This document shows, one piece after another, positions 52,460 to 58,848 of a stretch of DNA of 64,000 nucleotides; position 1 is the first letter of the stretch; each line of letters starts with the position of its first letter. The notes beneath the pieces were generated by a model. The model did not search any database, was not told the DNA's origin, and saw only the letters and a list, made by a program, of their open reading frames with translations. The stretch lies in NCBI GenBank assembly GCA_047975765.1, contig JBKEEF010000002.1, forward strand, positions 1 to 64,000. Direction: 5' to 3'. Position numbers and translations under genes: made by a program. Source of the stretch: JAQWBS01 sp047975765 (lineage in GTDB: Bacteria; Pseudomonadota; Alphaproteobacteria; RF32; CAG-239).

Positions 52460-52780
52460 TTAAGCTATTGGAGGACGATATATTTTAGAAGGAATAGAAC
52501 TAAAAACTAAATCTTTATAAAAAGAAGGTGCATCTTTGTCTTGGTTTTCAAAAAAAGCAATGAAAAAAGATGCAGGCAAGAAATTATGATTGGAATGAAC
52601 ATGATGTGCATGAGCGCAACCACCAACCATATCATTATCGTGTTGAGCAGAGTTAAAATTCTCAGATACAATGTGACATTCTTCGCCAACACATGGTTCG
52701 ACATAAGAGCAAACGGCCGTTGAAATAATCAACAGCCCTAAGATAACAGATATAAATTTATATAATTTGCTCTTTTTCAT
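52460..52780 (-). CDS. Small exported His/Cys protein heading the efflux genes
   Basis: A 106-residue protein with an N-terminal hydrophobic segment (FISVILGLLIISTAVC), then CVGEECHIVS, GGCAHAHHVHSNHNFL, and a final SSIPSKIYRPPIA. The pattern (short hydrophobic start, Cys/His-rich loop, Pro-Pro end) is that of small DUF2946-like proteins that precede metal-resistance genes. It may bind or sense metal in the periplasm; that is inferred. It lies 15 bases after the MurG-like gene and 62 bases before the TolC-like gene. Confidence 0.62.
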   Translation of the reverse strand: MKKSKLYKFISVILGLLIISTAVCSYVEPCVGEECHIVSENFNSAQHDNDMVGGCAHAHHVHSNHNFLPASFFIAFFENQDKDAPSFYKDLVFSSIPSKIYRPPIA

Positions 52781-52795
52781 AAATAACAGTCTAAA

Positions 52796-53872
52796 TTAAA
52801 TTTTTGCAATTTCAACAATTTTTTTGTAAACACTTTTATCACTTGCCATTGGTGTTTTAGCATCTTTCATTGCTTTAGCATAGTCTTCTTTGTTTTCATA
52901 AACCTTATTGATGACATATAAAAATTCTTTGCCATTACCAAGTTCTTCATCTTCAATAATTTCACAAAAGCCTTTATCCTCGAAAGATTTTGCATTCAAA
53001 GATTGTTCTCCACGGCTTGCTCTGCTTGGAAGTGGAACTAAAACCATTGGCTTATTTAAACTTAAAAATTCGAAAATAGAATTTGAACCAGAACGAGAAA
53101 TAACAACATCTGCAATTGCCATCAAGTCAGGCAACTCTTTATTGACATATTCATATTGCAAATAGCCTTTTTTCTTAATGTCTTGTGCAAGTTGACCTTT
53201 TCCACAAAGGTGAATCACTTGATATTTCTTCAAGATAAACTCTAAGTTCTTGCGAACAGCATCATTAATACTTTTTGCACCTAAGCTACCACCCATAACC
53301 AAAAGAATTGGCTTAAAATCAGTCAAACCACAAAACTCATACCCCTTCTCAGCCACACCTTTTTTGAGTCTGTCAGAAACAACAGGACCAACATATTCAA
53401 CTTTGCTTTTATTTTTGACATATTTGATTGTATCATCAAATGTTGTAAAAAACTTTGTTACAAAAGGAAGAGAAAGTTTATTTGCCAGCCCTGGTGTCAC
53501 ATCAGATTCATGCATAATGACTTTCACGCGATTGAGCCAACCCGCAACAACCACAGGAAAAGAAACAAAACCACCTTTAGAAAAAATAACATCAGGTTTT
53601 TCTTTACGCACAATGAAATATGCTTGAATCATTCCAAGTGGAATTTTCATCATATCCAAGAAATTTTTCAAAGAAAAATAGCGACGAAGTTTTCCAGTAT
53701 GGATTTCAAAATATTTTATATTTTCAATCTTAGAAACCAAATCTTTTTCAATTCCTCTCATGGAACCAATATAAGAAATTTCCCAACCTTCTTTCTGAAA
53801 AATTGGAACAAGCGCCAAGTTAAGTGTCACATGCCCAGCAGAACCACCGCCTGTAAAGAGTATCTTTTTCGC
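52796..53872 (-). CDS. MurG-like glycosyltransferase of Firmicutes type
   Basis: MurG adds GlcNAc to lipid I to make lipid II. This 358-residue GT28 protein has ILFTGGGSAGHVTLNLALVP at the N-terminus, KLRRYFSLKNF, VIFSKGGFVSFPVVVAGWL, HESDVTPGLANKLSLPF, PILLVMGGSLGAKSINDAVR and VISRSGSNSIFEFLSLNKPMVLVP. GHVTLNLA and HESDVTPG (rather than GHVFPA and HEQN of proteobacterial MurG) mark the low-GC Gram-positive version. It is therefore likely a horizontally acquired copy, possibly acting on another lipid-linked sugar. The ATG used has AAGGA 10 bases upstream. It lies between a GNAT gene and metal-efflux genes, outside any division cluster. Confidence 0.85.
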   Translation of the reverse strand, partial: AKKILFTGGGSAGHVTLNLALVPIFQKEGWEISYIGSMRGIEKDLVSKIENIKYFEIHTGKLRRYFSLKNFLDMMKIPLGMIQAYFIVRKEKPDVIFSKGGFVSFPVVVAGWLNRVKVIMHESDVTPGLANKLSLPFVTKFFTTFDDTIKYVKNKSKVEYVGPVVSDRLKKGVAEKGYEFCGLTDFKPILLVMGGSLGAKSINDAVRKNLEFILKKYQVIHLCGKGQLAQDIKKKGYLQYEYVNKELPDLMAIADVVISRSGSNSIFEFLSLNKPMVLVPLPSRASRGEQSLNAKSFEDKGFCEIIEDEELGNGKEFLYVINKVYENKEDYAKAMKDAKTPMASDKSVYKKIVEIAKI

Positions 53873-53897
53873 CATTATTAAGTCCTTAAACCTTTCT

Positions 53898-54347
53898 CTA
53901 ACAATTACCACCCAACATACAAGCTGTTCTTTTCCAACTCATTTCACATTCTTCTTCGCCTGTATCTGGATTGGTCATCTTTGTAACCAAATCAAATTCA
54001 TTTTTCAAATAAAATCTGACAGCATTGTTATTTTTTACATAAACATTCAATGTAAGATTATTATATCTTCTTTTCGCACTATTCAAGAGTTCTTTTCCAA
54101 GACCCTTACCGCGATATTTTTCTGCGACAAAAATTCCTGCAATATATCCTTCAACAATTCCAATAAAACCGGCAACCTCTCCATTTTCTTCGGCAATATA
54201 AAGCTCAGACTTAGGCATCACAGCTTTAACAAATTCAAAATTTCCCTGCCAATACTTCTCATCAATAAAATGGTGAGCTGAAAGATTTGTCTCCAACCAA
54301 ATTTTCATCACGTCGTCTAAATCTTCAGTTCTAAATTCTCTAATCAT
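53898..54347 (-). CDS. GNAT-family N-acetyltransferase
   Basis: A 149-residue acetyl-CoA-dependent transferase. It has IREFRTEDLDDVMKIWLETN, FIDEKYWQGN, the acetyl-CoA loop VAEKYRGKGLGKELLNSAK near 85-100 and NVYVKNNNAVRFYLKNEFD, close to the YjaB/PhnO-like small GNATs. The end has CMLGGNC with two cysteines, uncommon for the fold. TAGGAG precedes the ATG. Its promoter region is shared, back to back, with the metallothionein operon, and the MurG-like gene follows after 25 bases. Confidence 0.8.
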   Translation of the reverse strand: MIREFRTEDLDDVMKIWLETNLSAHHFIDEKYWQGNFEFVKAVMPKSELYIAEENGEVAGFIGIVEGYIAGIFVAEKYRGKGLGKELLNSAKRRYNNLTLNVYVKNNNAVRFYLKNEFDLVTKMTNPDTGEEECEMSWKRTACMLGGNC

Positions 54348-54405
54348 AATGATTCTCCTATTTTTCTAATAAGAACAATATAATACAAAAATAATAAAAT
54401 AAAAG

Positions 54406-54434
54406 TTGACTTATACCCATTGGGGGTATATATT
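54406..54434 (+). promoter_or_regulatory. Promoter with embedded CsoR-type operator
   Basis: TTGACT (54406-54411), 17-base spacer and TATATT (54429-54434) form a near-consensus promoter. Filling the spacer is the palindrome TATACCC-ATTGG-GGGTATA (54412-54430), which fits the pseudo-palindrome bound by Cu(I)-sensing CsoR proteins (ATACCC, short gap, GGGGTAT). The repressor gene is third in the operon. Bound CsoR would block polymerase. Confidence 0.75.
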
Positions 54435-54486
54435 AAATAATACCTTAAGGAAGTATGTAACAAAAAATTTTAGAGGAATAAAACAA

Positions 54487-54648
54487 ATGTCAAAATGTAA
54501 AAACCCAAATTGCAAATGCGGAGAAAATTGTAATTGCGGTGACAACTGCCAATGCAATAAAGACTGCAAATGCGGACCAGATTGCAAATGTGGTGAAAGC
54601 AATGCCAAAGCAAAAGAATGTAAATGTGGCAAAGATTGTAACTGCTAA
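54487..54648 (+). CDS. Metallothionein-like protein (15 cysteines)
   Basis: A 53-residue protein with 15 cysteines, arranged mainly as repeated NC-x-CG or DC-x-CG units (for example NCKCGENCNCG then DNCQCNKDCKCG). There are no aromatic residues and no hydrophobic core. This is typical of metallothioneins that wrap Cu(I), Zn or Cd in thiolate clusters. Family alignment to known bacterial types is not attempted. GAGGAATAAAACAA precedes the ATG. It is transcribed from the operator-promoter at 54406 and followed by a MerC-like gene and a CsoR gene; copper is the most probable inducer. Confidence 0.8.
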   Translation: MSKCKNPNCKCGENCNCGDNCQCNKDCKCGPDCKCGESNAKAKECKCGKDCNC

Positions 54649-54666
54649 TATATTTTTATAATTTTG

Positions 54667-54688
54667 GGAGTGTCTGATAAGACACTCC
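54667..54688 (+). other. Intercistronic hairpin after the metallothionein gene
   Basis: GGAGTGTC (54667-54674) pairs with GACACTCC (54681-54688) around TGATAA, but is followed by TCCCCTTA, not a T-run. It may stabilise the metallothionein message or reduce read-through rather than end transcription outright. Confidence 0.5.
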
Positions 54689-54709
54689 TCCCCTTATTTA
54701 GGATTTCAA

Positions 54710-55096
54710 ATGGAAAAACAAAAACTTGCCAACAAGCTTTCACTCACATCAACCATTGCAACCGTTATTTTCCACTTCATCTGCTGTGGATTACCACTCA
54801 TTCTTATCATGATTTCTATTCTTTTTGGTGTAAATATTGAAACAAATATAATTAAAATTACGCACCAACAAATGACAATTTTGCTTATCCTTTCAGGAAC
54901 TTTTTTAGCCCTTTCATATTTTTTATATTACAAGAACTGTAATGGTTGCTGTAATCAAAAATTTCACAAAATAAATAAGATAATTTTAATCATTGCAACA
55001 TTATTATACCTCATTGGTGTTAGCGGTCACGTTCTAACTCCCAAGTTTTCAGAAAGCAACACATCGCACGAAACAATGCAACATGGTTGCCACTAA
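54710..55096 (+). CDS. MerC-like membrane protein with CCGLP motif
   Basis: A 128-residue protein with four helices. Helix 1 contains IFHFICCGLPLILIMISILFG with the Cys-Cys-Gly-Leu-Pro turn; another Cys cluster follows in YYKNCNGCCNQKFHK; the tail ends HETMQHGCH. The paralogue at 46951 has the matching CCGIP and His/Cys loop. The residues suggest metal uptake or sequestration at the inner membrane, by analogy to MerC/MerT; the metal and direction are not known. It lies in the operon between a metallothionein and a CsoR repressor. AGGATTTCAA precedes the ATG. Confidence 0.68.
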   Translation: MEKQKLANKLSLTSTIATVIFHFICCGLPLILIMISILFGVNIETNIIKITHQQMTILLILSGTFLALSYFLYYKNCNGCCNQKFHKINKIILIIATLLYLIGVSGHVLTPKFSESNTSHETMQHGCH

Positions 55097-55108
55097 AGGA
55101 GAATAAAA

Positions 55109-55411
55109 ATGAAAAAAGAAGAAGATTCTTGCTGTCACTCAATCGAATATCCTTCACATCAAAAAGAGATTTCTCGCCTCAACCGAGCTATTGGACAAAT
55201 GGAAGGGGTAAAAAAGATGATTGAGAACCGACGTTATTGCCCAGAAATTCTCATCCAACTTAAAGCTATTCGTTCTGCTATCAAATCTGTTGAAAGTAAC
55301 ATTTTGAAAGCGCACTTAGAATCTTGCGTAGCACATTCTTTCGAAAATGAAGCAGATAGGACTCAAAAAATTAATGAAATTAAAGATTTACTTGATAAAT
55401 TCCAAAGCTAA
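55109..55411 (+). CDS. CsoR-family copper-sensing repressor
   Basis: A 100-residue all-helical regulator of the CsoR/RcnR/FrmR family. The ligand set is C44, H69 and C73 (spacing as in the Cu(I) sensor CsoR: C36, H61, C65), with RLNRAIGQMEGVKKMIE and YCPEILIQLKAIRSAIKSVE as the family core. FrmR, RcnR and CstR have other ligands at those places. The first ten residues include an extra Cys-Cys-His, a possible added site. AAGGAG precedes the ATG. It should repress its own operon through the palindrome at 54412-54430 and release it when Cu(I) binds. Confidence 0.9.
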   Translation: MKKEEDSCCHSIEYPSHQKEISRLNRAIGQMEGVKKMIENRRYCPEILIQLKAIRSAIKSVESNILKAHLESCVAHSFENEADRTQKINEIKDLLDKFQS

Positions 55412-55439
55412 AAAAGAGGGAAAATTTCCCTCTTTTTTT
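55411..55439. terminator. Terminator after the csoR-like gene
   Basis: AAAAAAGAGGGAAA and TTTCCCTCTTTTTT pair closely across an AAT junction, followed by T-run. It also lies just before the convergent gene ending at 55451, so it can serve both strands. Confidence 0.88.
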
Positions 55440-55450
55440 AATCTATAGTT

Positions 55451-56329
55451 CTAGTGCTTATGTCCGCATCCACATCCACCACCGCAACATTCATGACCTT
55501 CTCCGTGATGATGTCCACCACAACACTCATGTTCCTCGCTATGAGAATGACCACATGCACATTCGTGTTCTTCATGATGATGTCCACCGCAACCACAACT
55601 TCCGCCACAGCAGCCCTCATCTTCTTCATAAATTTCCTTTAAAACCACTTCAGGGTTTTCATCCCAAGCACGACAAATCCAATAATCTCCCTTTGGAGCT
55701 TTTTCAAAAATTGCAAAATTCCCTGTTTCAAGGCTTAGCTTATTTTCTTTAGAGAAATCCACAAAATTTCCTGTCAAGTAAGGAGAAAAATGCGCAGTTG
55801 CTTCATCAGTCACAATCAAAACATTCATATCTTCACATTCTGACATCACTTTTTTTGCAAAATTATCCCAAGATTTTATCGTCTTATCTTCATCAATTTT
55901 CCATGTATTAGGAACTGCTCCTTTTGAATGCCACAAGTCCAAAACCACATCTCCTTTTACAAGAAGCTCTTCAATGGACAAATCGGCAATCACATGCCCT
56001 TCAGCCTTAGCTGCAATTGTTCCTAAACGTAAGCGAACTTCATTTTCAGGGCATCCTTCATCTGCACCTAAATCAATTTCAGGAAAAGAAGTTTCCTCGT
56101 GAACAGGAAGATAAAGACCCATCGCAGCAACTGCTAAATTTGCAGTTTCAACAGTTCTTTGAGAAGGGGTTGCAAAAACCATATCAGGATAAAGCTCAAC
56201 TTCTTTGAGAAGAAGACCAAGATTTTTAGACTTATTTTCTTCAACCAAAGACAAATCTGTTTTCCCTACATAAATTTTTTCTTTCTTATCTACATCCCCA
56301 TGAGTGGCAATGATAATTCTTGTTGTCAT
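55451..56329 (-). CDS. Histidine-phosphatase-fold protein with His/Cys metal-binding tail
   Basis: A 292-residue protein. Residues 1-230 follow the phosphoglycerate-mutase-like fold: IIIATHGDVDKKE (canonical RHG is THG), MVFATPSQRTVETANLA, FPEIDLGADEG, and VLIVTDEATAHFSP, where the second catalytic His is replaced by Asp. So the catalytic Arg and one His are changed and activity is doubtful. Residues 235-292 are a low-complexity tail with 12 Cys and 13 His (pattern like HECCGGHHHGEGHECCG), surely metal-binding. Its ATG overlaps the trehalase stop (ATGA). It lies tail to tail with the csoR operon. Confidence 0.78.
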   Translation of the reverse strand: MTTRIIIATHGDVDKKEKIYVGKTDLSLVEENKSKNLGLLLKEVELYPDMVFATPSQRTVETANLAVAAMGLYLPVHEETSFPEIDLGADEGCPENEVRLRLGTIAAKAEGHVIADLSIEELLVKGDVVLDLWHSKGAVPNTWKIDEDKTIKSWDNFAKKVMSECEDMNVLIVTDEATAHFSPYLTGNFVDFSKENKLSLETGNFAIFEKAPKGDYWICRAWDENPEVVLKEIYEEDEGCCGGSCGCGGHHHEEHECACGHSHSEEHECCGGHHHGEGHECCGGGCGCGHKH

Positions 56330-57768
56330 TCGTTTACTCCATTCCTACCAAATTTTAAAAACTCTAAATAAACAGCATTTGTCCAGCCAAAACCTTCTTC
56401 ATTTGAATTATAGCCAAACTCAATGTTTGTCTCTTCATCTTCAAGACTATACTTTTCTTTCAAAGTATGCGTCTTTTTGAAATCTTCTTCAATCATTTTC
56501 ATAAATCCTAAACGGATTTTTTCTGATTCTTCTTCAAAACCATATTTTTTCAAACCACTAACTTCAAAATAATTCAAAGGCGCCCAAGAGAACGGAAAAT
56601 CCCATTGTTTGCCACTTTTATTCAAACTTGTTAAAAGCCCTTGTTCCGTCATCAAACCCGAAGCTTTTTTAACAAGTTCTTGTGCCTGTTTTTGAGAAGC
56701 TACTCCCGCCCAAAGTGGATAAAAAACTGTAGCATAGAGATAGTTATCATTTTTCTTAAAAACAATATCATAATTAAAATATCCGCCCCATTCTTCATGC
56801 CAAAGATAATTATTTATTGCTTCTCCAATCCTAGCCGCTTCTTGCATATAAAAATCAGATTTTGTAATATCACCAATGAGCTCGGCAATTTCAGATAAAT
56901 CTTTTGCCATTTTGAAAAGCAAAGAATTCAAACAGACAGGAGCTTTAAAAATTGTCTCACAAGAAAATGCTCCAAACATATCCGTGATGTCAAAACCAGA
57001 TTCTCTCATACTTCTATCTGAGCGATAAAAATTCTCAGTCAGTTCATCTTTTTCTTCATCATAAAAAGTTGATAAAGGATATTGAGATAAAATCTTCCCT
57101 GTTTTAAACATCTCTTTCAAAAGTGCATAGTATCCTTTTTCATCTTCTCCTCTCAGCTCATAAGCAGGTAAAGAGCTTTCATCATAATATCTGGAAAGAC
57201 CAATATCAGAAATAAACTTTTCTCCAGTTCGATAATATTTGAAATATGTTTCAAGCAATGGAAAAGCATGTTCCAACCATTTTTTATCTTCGTTTTTTTC
57301 ATAAATTGCTAAAACTGAACTTGCAAGTAACGGTGGATGAGAGCGACTCAGATAATAGCTTCGATTCGCATTTAGAACTTTCCCATAATGTGCAATCTGA
57401 TAAAGTTGATTATCTGCCATATTTTTTGCTAATTCATCTCTTCCAGAATTGAGAAGCCCTAAAATAATGAAATGGCTATCCCAACCATACATCTCATTAA
57501 ATCTTCCTCCAGGAACGACATATGGATGTGGCAGATAAAGAAGTCCTTGTGTTTCTGATTCTAAAACTTCAGATAAGTTTTCAGGTAGTTTTTTAACATC
57601 AACTTTCTGATTAAACACATTAAAAATTTTCTGATAATTTTCTTTTGAAGAAACATAAAGAACATTTTTGGATTGATACTTATTTTCAGCAACAAGCAAA
57701 CTGACATCACTTGTTGTTCGAATCAATTTATCCCACAAATTATGAATATAAATTTCTAGTTCTTGCAT
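56326..57768 (-). CDS. Cytoplasmic trehalase (GH37)
   Basis: A 480-residue glycoside hydrolase family 37 protein that splits trehalose to two glucoses. Signatures are PGGRFNEMYGWDSHF near 85-100 and QWDFPFSWAPLNYF near 395, with RPRESGYD-type motif SMRESGFDITDMF and GYNSNEEGFGWTNAVYLEF near the C-terminus. There is no signal peptide, so it should act on internal trehalose, like TreF. ATG at 57780 is an alternative with no better ribosome site. The C-terminal stop overlaps the next ATG, coupling it to the His/Cys-tailed phosphatase-fold gene. Confidence 0.88.
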   Translation of the reverse strand: MQELEIYIHNLWDKLIRTTSDVSLLVAENKYQSKNVLYVSSKENYQKIFNVFNQKVDVKKLPENLSEVLESETQGLLYLPHPYVVPGGRFNEMYGWDSHFIILGLLNSGRDELAKNMADNQLYQIAHYGKVLNANRSYYLSRSHPPLLASSVLAIYEKNEDKKWLEHAFPLLETYFKYYRTGEKFISDIGLSRYYDESSLPAYELRGEDEKGYYALLKEMFKTGKILSQYPLSTFYDEEKDELTENFYRSDRSMRESGFDITDMFGAFSCETIFKAPVCLNSLLFKMAKDLSEIAELIGDITKSDFYMQEAARIGEAINNYLWHEEWGGYFNYDIVFKKNDNYLYATVFYPLWAGVASQKQAQELVKKASGLMTEQGLLTSLNKSGKQWDFPFSWAPLNYFEVSGLKKYGFEEESEKIRLGFMKMIEEDFKKTHTLKEKYSLEDEETNIEFGYNSNEEGFGWTNAVYLEFLKFGRNGVNE

Positions 57769-57856
57769 TGTAAATTCCATTTTTTGTCTATTTACATATA
57801 TATTCGACTATGATACTCTACAACCAACAATAAATTATTAATTAAACTCTATTTTT

Positions 57857-58216
57857 ATGGAAACAACAAATCAAAGAACTTCTGTTTCGGGAAAGAACGC
57901 TTATGCGCAAGTTATGGCCGAAGAAGCAACACTCATCACAAACAAAAAAGGAAAATTTGCACGATGCATTCGTCAAGGCAAAAAGTTCAATTTGTTTGTC
58001 CTTCGCAGTGGTTTTTATGTCCTTATGGCACAAGAAAACAAAGTAACCATCTCAAAAGTCATTGGATTTTCTGAAAAAAACGATGGTGAAAACAAAGAAA
58101 CCTTCGCAGTTTGCAAAATTATTCAGCAAAAAGAAGGTGAAAAATGGTCAGCAACGCCTCCCAAAGTTTTGGAAAGAGCAATAAGAAACCTCGAAAAACA
58201 AAACCAAAATGAGTAA
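57857..58216 (+). CDS. Small protein of unknown function, copy 1
   Basis: A 119-residue cytoplasmic protein without recognised family. Its core has ATLITNKKGKFARCIRQGKKFNLFVL and FAVCKIIQQKEG, ending KWSATPPKVLERAIRNLEKQNQ. The W-x-x-(T/S)-PP-x-x-L-x-(R/K)-A-I ending is shared with the next gene, so the two are distant paralogues. The gene is divergent from the trehalase gene and ends at a hairpin terminator. Confidence 0.6.
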   Translation: METTNQRTSVSGKNAYAQVMAEEATLITNKKGKFARCIRQGKKFNLFVLRSGFYVLMAQENKVTISKVIGFSEKNDGENKETFAVCKIIQQKEGEKWSATPPKVLERAIRNLEKQNQNE

Positions 58217-58225
58217 AACAAGCAG

Positions 58226-58260
58226 CAAAAAACACCCCTTTCATAGGCGGTGTTTTTCTT
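58226..58260 (+). terminator. Rho-independent terminator
   Basis: AAAAACACC (58227-58235) pairs with GGTGTTTTT (58248-58256), with inner CC/GG pairing, followed by CTTTT. It separates the two small paralogues. Confidence 0.8.
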
Positions 58261-58366
58261 TTAAATATTATCTTTTTTGTCTATTTACAAAGAAGATAAT
58301 ATATGCTACCTTCCAGTTTCAAAATAATTATTGTACCTAAGAATTAAAAAACTAAATTTTAACTAT

Positions 58367-58807
58367 ATGAAAATCAAACATTATCCTGTTGAAATCACAA
58401 ACCGTGGAAGTGCTGCACTTTGGCAATCTAATAGAAATATAGATGACATTTCGCAAGCCATCATAATCGCCAAACCTATTGGAGAAAAACCCTTCGCCGT
58501 TTTTATAAAAGAAGATGATGAAGAACAAGGGTTGGTCATTATCGAAAAAGATTTCTGCGTAATTGAAGCCTTAGCTCAAAACGGAAAAATTTCCCAAGTC
58601 TTTATCAATAAAGTTACGGAAATTACAGATGAGGCTGTTGTAACTAAAATTGTCCATGAATTTAAGAATGGGCAGTGGAACATATCCCCTCCGGTATTTC
58701 TTCATAAAGCAATTGATATTGCAATGTATAATGCTCAATCCCCTCTTGAGGCGAAAGAATATTATGAAATCAATTCGAAAATGTCTTTTTACAGACAATG
58801 TAGCTGA
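58367..58807 (+). CDS. Small protein of unknown function, copy 2
   Basis: A 146-residue cytoplasmic protein. It starts KIKHYPVEITNRGSAALWQ, has AIIIAKPIGEKPFAVFIKEDDEEQGL, and near the end QWNISPPVFLHKAIDIAMYN, matching the conserved end of the gene before it, followed by 30 more residues. No family known. A non-ATG start 36 bases earlier is possible; no clear ribosome site supports either. It has a separate leader of about 100 bases after the upstream terminator. Confidence 0.58.
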   Translation: MKIKHYPVEITNRGSAALWQSNRNIDDISQAIIIAKPIGEKPFAVFIKEDDEEQGLVIIEKDFCVIEALAQNGKISQVFINKVTEITDEAVVTKIVHEFKNGQWNISPPVFLHKAIDIAMYNAQSPLEAKEYYEINSKMSFYRQCS

Positions 58808-58814
58808 AGAGCAA

Positions 58815-58846
58815 AAAAAAGAGAGTGAAATTCACTCTCTTTTTTA
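58815..58846. terminator. Bidirectional terminator
   Basis: GAGAGTGAA (58821-58829) and TTCACTCTC (58831-58839) with A6 before and T6 after. It serves the small paralogue (plus) and the LpxB-like gene ending at 58849 (minus). Confidence 0.92.
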
Positions 58847-58848
58847 TT

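Noticed and set aside
54411..54632. Minus-strand frame opposite the metallothionein gene
   Set aside because: Repetitive His/Leu/Gln translation produced by the opposite strand of Cys-rich codons; the plus-strand frame has a ribosome site and the expected promoter.
55453..55625. CRISPR-like periodicity in the His/Cys tail and the autotransporter passenger
   Set aside because: Repeat units vary in length and sequence and are in coding frame; no constant repeats or unique spacers of equal size, and no cas genes.
55438..55642. Short frames in both directions over the His/Cys tail
   Set aside because: They are shadows of the repetitive tail codons; the main frame is continuous with a recognisable fold.
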